Origin: Fidelibacterota bacterium UBA6817
Lineage (GTDB): Bacteria > Fidelibacterota > Fidelibacteria > Fidelibacterales > Fidelibacteraceae
Reading direction: 5' to 3'
Assembly (NCBI GenBank): GCA_002452555.1
Contig: DKER01000152.1
Coordinates: 21,500 to 27,996, forward strand
DNA length: 6,497 bases
In this document: positions 1 through 6,291 of the stretch, piece after piece
Position numbering within the stretch: position 1 is the stretch's first letter
Layout: each line of letters starts with the position of its first letter
Position numbers and translations under genes: made by a program
Notes under the pieces: generated by a model
What the model was told of the DNA's origin: nothing
The model's database searches: none
Seen by the model: only the letters and a program-made list of their open reading frames with translations

Positions 1-21
1 GTAGCCAGTAGTCAGTAGGGT
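1..21. repeat. Partial heptamer tandem repeat, cut by the window edge
   Basis: Three consecutive 7-bp units are visible: GTAGCCA, GTAGTCA and GTAGGGT. The second matches the first at 6 of 7 positions and the third is more diverged. The reverse complement of the middle unit, TGACTAC, differs by one base from the TGACGAC units at 6418-6431, so this looks like the same repeat type in the opposite orientation. The array probably extends to the left of the window. It lies downstream of the rpmA terminator and is non-coding. Confidence 0.5.
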
Positions 22-26
22 GGGTT

Positions 27-63
27 GATTTTGTTTCAGTAGATATGATGTTGTTTCGGTTGA
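27..63. repeat. Degenerate direct repeat with 20-bp period
   Basis: Bases 27-43 (GATTTTGTTTCAGTAGA) and 47-63 (GATGTTGTTTCGGTTGA) match at 14 of 17 positions and start 20 bp apart. The copies lie in the gene-free stretch beyond the rpmA terminator. There is no coding context and no obvious function. This is probably decayed low-complexity DNA related to the heptamer repeat just before it. Confidence 0.35.
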
Positions 64-108
64 CGGTCCGCTCTCAGTATTTATTATTCAAATTAAAATT
101 TTTCGGGC

Positions 109-135
109 AAAAAAAAGCCTGCACAAGGCAGGCTT
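109..135 (-). terminator. Intrinsic terminator of rplU-rpmA
   Basis: On the minus strand an 8-bp perfect stem (AAGCCTGC / GCAGGCTT, bases 128-135 and 115-122) closes a 5-nt loop (123-127). It runs straight into a T tract, seen as the A run at 109-116 on the plus strand. It sits about 20 bp after the rpmA stop codon. GC-rich stem, short loop and U tract give a textbook Rho-independent terminator, so transcription of the ribosomal pair should end here rather than continue into an obg-like gene. Confidence 0.9.
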
Positions 136-156
136 AAATGTGTGTAAGTAAAAAAA

Positions 157-408
157 TCAGTCCGGCAGAATATTAATTTTCTTGCGCCCAAAACTGTTTG
201 AAAAAGTCACATAACCATCTGCTGTAGCGAAAATCGTGTCATCCCCGCCCCGTCCGGCATTTTCTCCTGGGAAAAATTTTGTACCGCGCTGACGAACAAT
301 AATAGTTCCGGCAGTCACAAATTCACCGCCGTACCGTTTAACACCCAAATGTTTCGGATTACTGTCCCGTCCGTTTTTGGTACTTCCTAATCCTTTTTTA
401 TGAGCCAT
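157..408 (-). CDS. rpmA: 50S ribosomal protein L27
   Basis: Ribosomal protein L27 (bL27) is a component of the large ribosomal subunit whose N-terminal tail reaches toward the peptidyl-transferase centre. The 83-residue product starts MAHKKGLGSTKNGRDS, the hallmark L27 N-terminus, followed by the conserved LGVKRYGGE and AGTIIVRQRGT segments and FxPGxNxGxGxDxTxFA at about residues 46-61. The length is normal for the family (about 85). The N-terminus lacks the extra propeptide that Firmicutes cleave off, so it resembles the Gram-negative form. Start ATG at 406-408 is supported by AGGAG at 417-421 with an 8-nt gap. The gene follows rplU after 15 bp, the usual rplU-rpmA order, and ends before a strong terminator. 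Confidence 0.97.
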   Translation of the reverse strand: MAHKKGLGSTKNGRDSNPKHLGVKRYGGEFVTAGTIIVRQRGTKFFPGENAGRGGDDTIFATADGYVTFSNSFGRKKINILPD

Positions 409-423
409 AATATTATCTCCTCA

Positions 424-738
424 TTAAGCAACGGCTATGTCGTCGATTTTAACAACGGTATAATCCTGACGATGACCATTTTTCGTTTGAAATCTTTTGC
501 GACGTTTCTTTTTGAATACAATGATTTTCTTATCCCGTCCGTGTCTGACAACAGTCGCTTTAACCGTAGCCTTATCCACATAAGGGGTTCCAACTTTAAC
601 ATCGCCGTCCTTATCCAAAAGCATAACAGATGAAAATGCCAACTCAGCGCCTTCTTCAACCGCTTGCAGGGGGACTTTAACCTCTTCACCGGATTCAACT
701 TTGAATTGTTTTCCGGATATTTCTACGATCGCGAACAT
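424..738 (-). CDS. rplU: 50S ribosomal protein L21
   Basis: Ribosomal protein L21 (bL21) is a 23S rRNA-binding protein of the large subunit. The 104-residue product opens with MFAIVEISGKQFKVE, the conserved L21 start. It carries the basic C-terminal stretch with KKKRRKRF and TKNGHRQ (about residues 76-91), followed by TVVKIDDI. Length is typical (about 103). Start ATG at 736-738 is preceded by GGAGG at 748-752 with a 9-nt gap. It is first in a two-gene unit with rpmA, and a clear sigma70-type promoter lies just upstream (771-799), giving a short leader of about 25 nt. I see no frameshift or missing segment. Other open frames across this region are shadows. Confidence 0.97.
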   Translation of the reverse strand: MFAIVEISGKQFKVESGEEVKVPLQAVEEGAELAFSSVMLLDKDGDVKVGTPYVDKATVKATVVRHGRDKKIIVFKKKRRKRFQTKNGHRQDYTVVKIDDIAVA

Positions 739-770
739 TCTATCAAACCTCCAGATTTCATAAGCTGGAT

Positions 771-799
771 AATTTACAGAGTCTCATATTCTATGTCAA
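771..799 (-). promoter_or_regulatory. Predicted sigma70 promoter of rplU-rpmA
   Basis: Read on the minus strand, a perfect -35 TTGACA (794-799) is followed after exactly 17 nt by TAAATT (771-776; 4 of 6 to consensus). Transcription would begin near 764, leaving a leader of about 25 nt before the rplU ATG and just enclosing its Shine-Dalgarno site. Position and spacing fit a strong housekeeping promoter and suggest the ribosomal pair is expressed independently of the symporter upstream. Confidence 0.7.
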
Positions 800-916
800 A
801 GAAAAAAGTTTAAACCGAAAGAACAAAGACTCAGGATTTAACCGGGTGTGTTAAACCGGGAGATTTAATGACGTTCTTTTTAACTCTTACCCGGTATTGG
901 AATGTTTATACGGTGT

Positions 917-935
917 AAAAAACAAATTTGTTTTT
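917..935 (-). terminator. Weak AT-only hairpin after the symporter gene
   Basis: Bases 918-935 form a perfect 18-bp palindrome (AAAAACAAA / TTTGTTTTT). It starts about 10 bp beyond the symporter stop codon and gives a U run in the minus-strand transcript. The stem has a single G-C pair, so it would be a poor terminator by itself. It may act as a weak, possibly bidirectional 3-prime end. No GC-rich terminator is visible elsewhere in the 207 bp between the symporter and rplU. Confidence 0.25.
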
Positions 936-945
936 ATCGTTTCAT

Positions 946-2850
946 TTATTCTGCGATCTGCTCAAACCCTCTGGCTTTCAGGTCTGAATAAATGATAAAG
1001 ACCATAACACCTACGATGATAAAATAAACCAGGGCCATAAGCCATTCGCCAAAGATCAATTTCCCCAGTCCGAAAAGAGCAGAGTACACCATAATCACGC
1101 CGCAGATCCAATCAAGGAACATTCTCCCGAAACCTTTATCTCCTTCTACATCCGGAAGTTTATCTGCAATTGATTTCCATCCAATGCCGCCGGGGTGGAC
1201 CTTTCTGTAGAAATCCAGGAGTTTTTCCTCCTTTACGGGACTTGTAATCCATGTAACAACAAGCCAGACGATTGTTGTTCCAAAGACAGTCGGATACAAA
1301 GTAATTGGAGAATGCAAACCGAAACCGTACCGGGCTATGGGATAAATGATCAGCGGTGCAATAAGAGCAGAAATTTCACTCCAGGCATTAATTCTCCACC
1401 AGAACCAGCGAAGCAACAGAACCAGTCCGATACCTGCGGAAGCATTGATAATAAATTCCCAGGCTCCTGAAATTGTCGTAAGAAAATATTTTGTTACAAC
1501 CAGGGAAAGGACGGTCATAAGAACAACTCCGATTCTGGAGACAAACACATAGTGTTTCTCTCCCGCGCCTGATGTAATAAATCGCCTGTAAAAATCATTT
1601 ATCAGATATGACGTCCCCCAGTTTAACTGAGAGGCAATCGTAGACATATAAGCTGCAAGGAAAACAGCAATCAGGAGTCCCAGCAAGCCCACCGGCAGAT
1701 AGCGCATCATCAGTTTAGGATACATGCGTCCCGGATCGACTGTGTTTTCATATTTTTCATAAAACGCTTCATATTCGGGGTCATTGACAAAGTCAGGATT
1801 TTGTATCCGCTGATTGCTTTCAAAAGCGATTTTTGCAGCTTCATAATAGGCAGGATTTTCCTCTTGAAGAATCTGAGGATTTTCAGCTCTGGGGAGAATG
1901 ACCAGAGCACTCAGTGCAACAATAATCCATGGCCATGGACGAATGGTATAATGGGCAATCGTAAACCAGAGTGTCGCAAAAAGGCTGTGTTTTTCATCTT
2001 TGGCACTCATCATACGCTGAGCCACATAACCTCCGCCGCCGGGATCAGCGCCCGGATACCAGCTGGACCACCATTGGAGACCAATATGGGCAATAAACGC
2101 TCCGACACTCAAGGCCAACACGCCTCCGGTTACTCCTTCCAAAACTGATGGAGTTCCAATTTTAGGAATAAAACTCATGACCTGAGGTGCCAATTGTTCT
2201 TTTAATCCGGACATGCCTCCTACAGCAGGAAGGCGTACAACCAAAACAGCTAAAACAATACACCCTACCATAGCAAAAACAAACTGAAAACTGTCTGTTC
2301 TGGCAGTTCCCAACAGTCCGGAAGCAGAGGCATAAACAGCAATAATCAAAGCAGCTATAGTCACGAGGAGAAAAGCGTTGATACCAGGCAGAGTAACTTG
2401 AAATATCTTTTCCATAGCCAAATGAACCCAGCCCAAAACAATGATATTCATAAAAAGTCCCAGATAAATTGCCCGAAATCCTCTGAGAAAAGCGGCGGCT
2501 TTTCCGCTGTAACGCATTTCAACAAACTCCACATCCGTCATTATGCCGGATCGACGCCAGAGACGGGAATAGAAAAAAACCGTCAGCATTCCGCCGATTG
2601 CCATATTCCACCAGAGCCAGTTCCCGGCAATACCGTTACGGGCAACCAATTCTGTAACAGCCAGGGGAGTATCTGCCGCAAATGTCGTTGCAACCATAGC
2701 TGTCCCGGCCAGGTACCATGGTAAATTTCTGCCGGACAGAAAAAATTCTCCCGTATTTTCACCGGCTTTTCTTGAATAGTAGATGGCAATTCCAAAAATC
2801 ACGGCAAAAAAAGCCACGATCACTGTGATATCCAATGCATGCAGGTTCAT
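946..2850 (-). CDS. Sodium:solute symporter family (SSS) membrane transporter
   Basis: This is a predicted inner-membrane secondary transporter of the SSS family (TC 2.A.21, the PutP/SGLT group), which couples Na+ entry to solute uptake. The 634-residue product has about 14-15 hydrophobic segments. The FAADTPLAV stretch (residues 57-65) aligns by eye with the first core helix, Asp60 corresponding to the PutP Na+-site aspartate. YMSTIASQ (401-408) supplies the Ser403/Thr404 pair of the Na2 site, followed by the usual NDFYRR. A GGGGYVAQR...KD block (271-285) and RPWPWI (304-309) mark a distinct subgroup. A charged loop at about 320-378 and extra C-terminal helices make it longer than PutP (about 500). 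Start ATG 2848-2850 has AGGAGA at 2858-2863, 7 nt away. It lies 91 bp downstream of pepF. The substrate (sugar, amino acid, other) cannot be assigned. Confidence 0.9.
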   Translation of the reverse strand: MNLHALDITVIVAFFAVIFGIAIYYSRKAGENTGEFFLSGRNLPWYLAGTAMVATTFAADTPLAVTELVARNGIAGNWLWWNMAIGGMLTVFFYSRLWRRSGIMTDVEFVEMRYSGKAAAFLRGFRAIYLGLFMNIIVLGWVHLAMEKIFQVTLPGINAFLLVTIAALIIAVYASASGLLGTARTDSFQFVFAMVGCIVLAVLVVRLPAVGGMSGLKEQLAPQVMSFIPKIGTPSVLEGVTGGVLALSVGAFIAHIGLQWWSSWYPGADPGGGGYVAQRMMSAKDEKHSLFATLWFTIAHYTIRPWPWIIVALSALVILPRAENPQILQEENPAYYEAAKIAFESNQRIQNPDFVNDPEYEAFYEKYENTVDPGRMYPKLMMRYLPVGLLGLLIAVFLAAYMSTIASQLNWGTSYLINDFYRRFITSGAGEKHYVFVSRIGVVLMTVLSLVVTKYFLTTISGAWEFIINASAGIGLVLLLRWFWWRINAWSEISALIAPLIIYPIARYGFGLHSPITLYPTVFGTTIVWLVVTWITSPVKEEKLLDFYRKVHPGGIGWKSIADKLPDVEGDKGFGRMFLDWICGVIMVYSALFGLGKLIFGEWLMALVYFIIVGVMVFIIYSDLKARGFEQIAE

Positions 2851-2892
2851 ACCGTATTCTCCTGTGATTCATAATTACATATTAACACGCAA

Positions 2893-2921
2893 ATTTTACG
2901 GTATTTGATGAAAGAAAGCAA
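2893..2921 (-). promoter_or_regulatory. Candidate promoter of the symporter gene
   Basis: In the 91-bp gap between pepF and the symporter, the minus strand carries TTGCTT (2916-2921) and, after 17 nt, TAAAAT (2893-2898; 5 of 6 to the -10 consensus). An overlapping alternative is TTGACT (2926-2931) with TCAAAT (2903-2908), also at 17 nt. Either would give a leader of roughly 35-50 nt. No terminator is visible after pepF, so read-through from pepF is equally possible. Confidence 0.4.
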
Positions 2922-2941
2922 AAGAAGTCAACAATATCCGG

Positions 2942-4825
2942 CTACCGGCTGCCGATGGCCAGCTCCATTTCCTCCACAATCTTTCCAAATTTCTCAAGAG
3001 TATAATTAATCGCATCGGGCTTTGACATATCAACTCCGGCATTTTTGAGGATTTCAATAGGATAATCTGAACCCCCTGCACGAAGCATATTCAGATAATT
3101 GATAACAGCCTGATCGTCACCCTCAAGGATTTTACCGCTCAGATATGTTGAAGCACTGATACTGGTAGCATAAACATATACATAAAAACTTCGGTAAAAG
3201 TGACCAATACGGCCCCATGTGAGTTTATAAAGTTCATCCAATTCAAGAGAATCGCCATAATAAGATTTGAGTATACTCAGATATGTGTCGTTTAATATTT
3301 CAGCCGTTATGGGAATACCGGCTTCTGCTTTTTCATGAATAATTTTCTCAAACTCGGCAAAAAGGACCTGAGTATAGAGTGTTCCCACAATATTATCCGC
3401 CCATTGATCCATAAGAGCAAGGCGAATATTGGCATCTTCCGTAGTTTTAAGGAGATAGTCCAGCAAAAGTGCTTCATTCATGGTTGAAGCAACTTCAGCA
3501 ACAAACAGACTGTAATCTGCATAAATATAGGGTTGTGTTTCATTTGCAAGCATACTGTGAATTGTATGACCCAGTTCGTGAGCCAGTGTGAACATATTAT
3601 CCCGAGTATCATTATAATTCATGAGAATGTAGGGATGGGGAGCATCATAGGTTCCCCACGAATAGGCCCCATTTGTCTTTCCCTTTGTTTCATACACATC
3701 AATCCAACGACTATAAAGTCCTTCCTCGGCTTGTTTAAGATAATCCTCACCAAGCGGATGCAGTGATTTCAAAACAAGATCTCTCGCTTGATCATAAGGA
3801 ATTTTTTCTCCTGCTTCAGGGACAATAGGAACACTGGTATCGTAGAGATGTAGGGCATCCGTTTTGAGAACTTTTCTTCGAAGTTTCATATAACGCTGCA
3901 GGGGTTCAAGATTGTTATGGACGCTTTGGATAAGATTATCATAGACTGCCACAGGAATATTATCCCTGAACAGTGACGCTTCGCGGGTGCTGTTAAAGTT
4001 ACGGGCGCGGGCATAGAAAATATCTTTTTTCAACATGCCATCAAACACTGCGGCATTTACATTCTGAAACGTTTCATAGGTTCCATACATTCCTTCAAAA
4101 GCTCGTCTTCGCACATCGGGATCTTTAGAGTAAAGCATCTTATAATAACGTCCGGGAGAGAGTTCGACCCATTTACCGTCCTCATCTTTTACTTTAGGGA
4201 AACGAATATCCGTAACCGTAAGCATTTCATGAATGCGTCCCGGCGTGCGGGCCATATCACCGGTCATAGCTAAAAGTCGTTCTTCTTTCGGACTTAAAAC
4301 ATGGGGACGATTTCTGTTTAAATTATTTAAATAATGCACATAGAGATCCAGGCCTGATGTATTCCTTACAAAGCTATTCAGCGTATTTTCCGGAATATCC
4401 AGAAGTTCAGGCACAATATAAGCAATGACCTCATTGAATCGCACTTCCAGAGATGCAATCCTGTCAGCAAGGCTTTGAAACAGCGGATTTCTGGTATCTG
4501 AATCCATCGCCAGATGTGCATAAACATAGAGTTTATCAATCCGGCTGGCCAGCTTGTCCCGCATGTCCAAACATTCAAGAACAGCCGCTCCGGATTGATT
4601 CAGATTACCTTTAAACTTGTTCATGGCCGGGATGGACTCTTCCACAGATTTGAATTCTTCCTCCCAATTTTCAAGCCCGGGATAAAGGTCATTCAGATTC
4701 CATTTATATTCTTCAGCAATCTCGCTCCGTTCAGGAAGCGTTCCTCCGATGTCATCAATTTTCTTACCGCAGGCAGACAATATCGTTAACCCAATGATGA
4801 GTAAAATCACACGTTTAATTTTCAT
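2942..4825 (-). CDS. pepF: Oligoendopeptidase F-like M3 metallopeptidase, predicted lipoprotein
   Basis: This is a zinc peptidase of family M3 (oligoendopeptidase F type) that cleaves short peptides. Seen in the 627-residue product: WNLNDLYPG (42-50), typical of the PepF N-terminus; LSPKEERLLA (177-186); the zinc motif HELGH at 416-420; a third ligand Glu444 in FVAEVASTMNE (441-451), 24 residues after His420 as in the family; and the C-terminal GHFYRSFYVYVYA (541-553), which supplies the conserved His/Tyr cleft residues. Length matches PepF (about 600) plus a signal. Residues 1-19 are a lipoprotein signal peptide: KIKR, a hydrophobic core, then the lipobox LSAC with Cys19. Gly20 follows, so outer-leaflet retention by an Asp at +2 is not indicated. 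Most PepF proteins are cytoplasmic, so this form probably acts in the envelope. Start ATG 4823-4825 has AAAGGA at 4831-4836, 5 nt away. Confidence 0.93.
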   Translation of the reverse strand: MKIKRVILLIIGLTILSACGKKIDDIGGTLPERSEIAEEYKWNLNDLYPGLENWEEEFKSVEESIPAMNKFKGNLNQSGAAVLECLDMRDKLASRIDKLYVYAHLAMDSDTRNPLFQSLADRIASLEVRFNEVIAYIVPELLDIPENTLNSFVRNTSGLDLYVHYLNNLNRNRPHVLSPKEERLLAMTGDMARTPGRIHEMLTVTDIRFPKVKDEDGKWVELSPGRYYKMLYSKDPDVRRRAFEGMYGTYETFQNVNAAVFDGMLKKDIFYARARNFNSTREASLFRDNIPVAVYDNLIQSVHNNLEPLQRYMKLRRKVLKTDALHLYDTSVPIVPEAGEKIPYDQARDLVLKSLHPLGEDYLKQAEEGLYSRWIDVYETKGKTNGAYSWGTYDAPHPYILMNYNDTRDNMFTLAHELGHTIHSMLANETQPYIYADYSLFVAEVASTMNEALLLDYLLKTTEDANIRLALMDQWADNIVGTLYTQVLFAEFEKIIHEKAEAGIPITAEILNDTYLSILKSYYGDSLELDELYKLTWGRIGHFYRSFYVYVYATSISASTYLSGKILEGDDQAVINYLNMLRAGGSDYPIEILKNAGVDMSKPDAINYTLEKFGKIVEEMELAIGSR

Positions 4826-4949
4826 GGCATTCCTTTCATTGTCGCTAATTTTCGCCGTGTAATTTGCATGAAATTTTTATTTATTGAAAGAAATGATTAA
4901 AAAATGAGTGAGGTAAGCAGTGAGAAATTTTTATGGGCAATCTGACAAT

Positions 4950-4955
4950 ATTATA
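4950..4955 (-). promoter_or_regulatory. Possible -10 element of pepF
   Basis: A perfect TATAAT occurs on the minus strand here, about 125 bp upstream of the pepF ATG. No good -35 hexamer is found 16-18 nt before it (best reading CGATTT), so it would need an activator or a different sigma factor. In DNA this AT-rich a chance match is quite possible. Confidence 0.25.
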
Positions 4956-5209
4956 CAGTGATTTCCCGTATTAAATCGTAATGAGTCTTTCGATTCTGTG
5001 AAGAATTATTACGGATTGTCTTACTACACATAGTTATTGGGATATAAGGTTTTGGCGATACCCTTGCCCCACACTCCGGGGGAAAAATAAGGTAATTTTC
5101 TGCACCTGTCAACTTAATACTATTATTCTTATATCTTTACACAGCTTGTATTATTAACCGAACAGTCAAAATAAAACCCGTTATAACCATTTTTTTTAAT
5201 AATTTGACA

Positions 5210-5245
5210 ATAACCGGATTGACGAATTCCGGGTTCAATGGTTAT
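5210..5245. promoter_or_regulatory. Operator-like inverted repeat over the oxidoreductase promoter
   Basis: ATAACC(GG)ATTGA at 5210-5222 is mirrored by TCAATGGTTAT at 5235-5245, an 11-bp dyad with a 2-nt bulge and a 12-bp centre. It covers the -35 hexamer and touches the -10 hexamer of the plus-strand promoter. A further ATAACC copy at 5183-5188 belongs to TATAACCAT (5182-5190), a perfect 9-bp inverted match to ATGGTTATA (5238-5246). This arrangement is what a dimeric repressor site would look like, but the regulator is unknown and none is encoded in the window. Confidence 0.35.
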
Positions 5246-5248
5246 ATT
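5219..5248 (+). promoter_or_regulatory. Predicted sigma70 promoter of the oxidoreductase gene
   Basis: TTGACG (5219-5224, 5 of 6 to consensus) is followed after 18 nt by TATATT (5243-5248, 5 of 6). Initiation would fall near 5255, giving a leader of about 24 nt with GAGG at 5268-5271. A perfect TTGACA at 5204-5209 lies 15 bp upstream but has no -10 partner at 17 nt. Confidence 0.6.
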
Positions 5249-5278
5249 TTTTTCCATAACATCAGTCGAGGATAAAGC

Positions 5279-6262
5279 ATGAACGCGAAAATAAAATGGG
5301 GAATTATGGGAACCGGCCGTATTGCGGAAATATTCACATCCGAGCTCAAAAATCTTCCGGATGCGATTGTTTCAGCTGTCGGTTCGCGAAATAAATCAAA
5401 AGCAAGAGGATTTGCCGAACGTTTTGGGATTCCACATTATTTTGGTTCTTACGACGAGTTGGTATCGGGATCGGATATTGATATTGTTTATATAGCAACA
5501 CCTCATTCGCGCCATTCAGAAAACACTCAGCTTGCACTTCAGGCAAATAAGCATGTTTTATGTGAGAAACCATTTTCCATCAATCATGAAGAAGCCCAAA
5601 CCATGATTTCCCTGGCAAAGAAGAAAAATCGTTTTCTTATGGATGCCCTGTGGATTCGTTTCACACCTCTAATGCAATGGGTGAAACAGGCAATCCATGA
5701 CGGATTACTGGGCGAACCGGGAATATTTTCCGGCTCATTTGGTTACAATATGGAATTTGATCCGGAAAGCAGAGTTTACAAACGGGAACTGGGAGGAGGT
5801 GCGCTTCTTGACGTGGGTATCTATCCTCTGTCTACCGGTATCTGGTTAATGGGAAATCCCGTTGAAACCGTTGCATTGGCAAAACTTGGCATGACGGGTA
5901 TTGATGAGCGGACAGGAATAGTCATGAAAACCCGGGACAATAAAATCTCAACAATCTATACGTCTGTAATCAATCGAACACCCGGCGAATTTACAGTCAT
6001 GGGTGATAAAGGTTTTATAAATGTTCACGGGCCGTGGTGGCATTTGGACAAACTCACTATTCATTTAAATTCGGGTAAATCAGACATTATATCATTTCCT
6101 CTTGAAGAAAGGGGTTATATTTATATGGCTCGTCATGTCATGACGTGTTTGCGCGAAGGCAAAACCGAAAGCCCGGTTGTCCCGCTCTCGGAAACCGTTT
6201 CAATCATGACAATCATGGATACGATCAGAAAACAGATTGGTTTGAAATATCCAATGGAATAA
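5279..6262 (+). CDS. Gfo/Idh/MocA family NAD(P)-dependent oxidoreductase
   Basis: This is a predicted cytoplasmic NAD(P)-dependent dehydrogenase of the glucose-fructose oxidoreductase / inositol dehydrogenase / MocA family. The 327-residue product starts with a Rossmann fold: GIMGTGRIAEIF (8-19) is the GxxGxGxxA nucleotide loop, and YIATPHSRHSE (71-81) follows. CEKPF (95-99) gives the family EKP motif with Lys97, the usual catalytic lysine. The C-terminal half has ALWIRFTP (123-130) and GGGALLDVGIYPL (172-184), with Asp178 and Tyr182. These last motifs resemble the dihydrodiol dehydrogenase-like subgroup, which usually has about 330 residues, so the gene looks complete. The substrate is probably a sugar or sugar-like compound but cannot be named. 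Start ATG at 5279-5281 has GAGG 7 nt upstream. It is transcribed alone, divergent from pepF, and no intrinsic terminator follows, only repeats. Confidence 0.92.
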   Translation: MNAKIKWGIMGTGRIAEIFTSELKNLPDAIVSAVGSRNKSKARGFAERFGIPHYFGSYDELVSGSDIDIVYIATPHSRHSENTQLALQANKHVLCEKPFSINHEEAQTMISLAKKKNRFLMDALWIRFTPLMQWVKQAIHDGLLGEPGIFSGSFGYNMEFDPESRVYKRELGGGALLDVGIYPLSTGIWLMGNPVETVALAKLGMTGIDERTGIVMKTRDNKISTIYTSVINRTPGEFTVMGDKGFINVHGPWWHLDKLTIHLNSGKSDIISFPLEERGYIYMARHVMTCLREGKTESPVVPLSETVSIMTIMDTIRKQIGLKYPME

Positions 6263-6291
6263 AAGACAAATAATGATAGCAGGGTTTTGGG

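Larger units (their letters stand above)
4826..5278. other. AT-rich divergent intergenic region, no gene found
   Basis: This 453-bp stretch lies between the divergent starts of pepF and the oxidoreductase gene. It is visibly more AT-rich than the flanking genes, and no open frame with a ribosome-binding site is present. It should hold both promoters; the right-hand one is well supported (5219-5248), the pepF one is weak. One GC-rich island at 5054-5082 stands out. It can fold CCCC (5067-5070) with GGGG (5078-5081), with an outer imperfect TACCCTT / AAGGTA pairing (5059-5065, 5089-5094). Read in plus frame from 5034 to the TAA at 5088-5090, the island gives 18 codons, possibly a gene remnant but too short to call. 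No tRNA or known riboswitch is recognisable. Confidence 0.6.

Noticed and set aside
400..633. Plus-strand open frame across rplU and the rplU-rpmA junction
   Set aside because: It is antisense to two certain ribosomal protein genes, has no recognisable domain, and is explained as a shadow frame.
435..698. Open frame overlapping rplU on the same strand in another frame
   Set aside because: It lies wholly inside rplU, its product matches no known family, and rplU is an unmistakable L21 gene with its own ribosome-binding site.
841..895. Inverted ACCGGGT (841-847) / ACCCGGT (889-895) as a terminator or operator
   Set aside because: The arms are 41 bp apart with no T tract and no promoter between them; a direct ACCGGG copy at 855-860 competes for pairing. 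It is too weak to call.
1195..2724. Several plus-strand open frames of 68-115 codons opposite the symporter
   Set aside because: All are antisense to a complete SSS gene; their products are rich in Cys, His, Pro and Asn as expected from reverse translation of membrane-protein codons.
2896..3081. Minus-strand 61-codon frame at the 3-prime end of pepF
   Set aside because: It overlaps pepF out of frame and has no recognisable family or independent start signal.
4904..4945. Tiny plus-strand open frame of 13 codons
   Set aside because: It has no ribosome-binding site and no match to any known small protein; it is a chance frame.
4974..5017. Imperfect inverted repeat AATCGTAAT / ATTACGGATT in the spacer
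   Set aside because: The arms are AT-rich, bulged and 25 bp apart, which is easily expected by chance in this composition.
5204..5209. Perfect TTGACA as the -35 of the oxidoreductase promoter
   Set aside because: The sequence 17 nt downstream is TTCCGG, not a -10 element; the TTGACG/TATATT pair at 5219-5248 fits far better.
5346..5573. Minus-strand 75-codon frame opposite the oxidoreductase
   Set aside because: It is antisense to the conserved Rossmann domain of a complete gene, with no promoter or ribosome-binding site.
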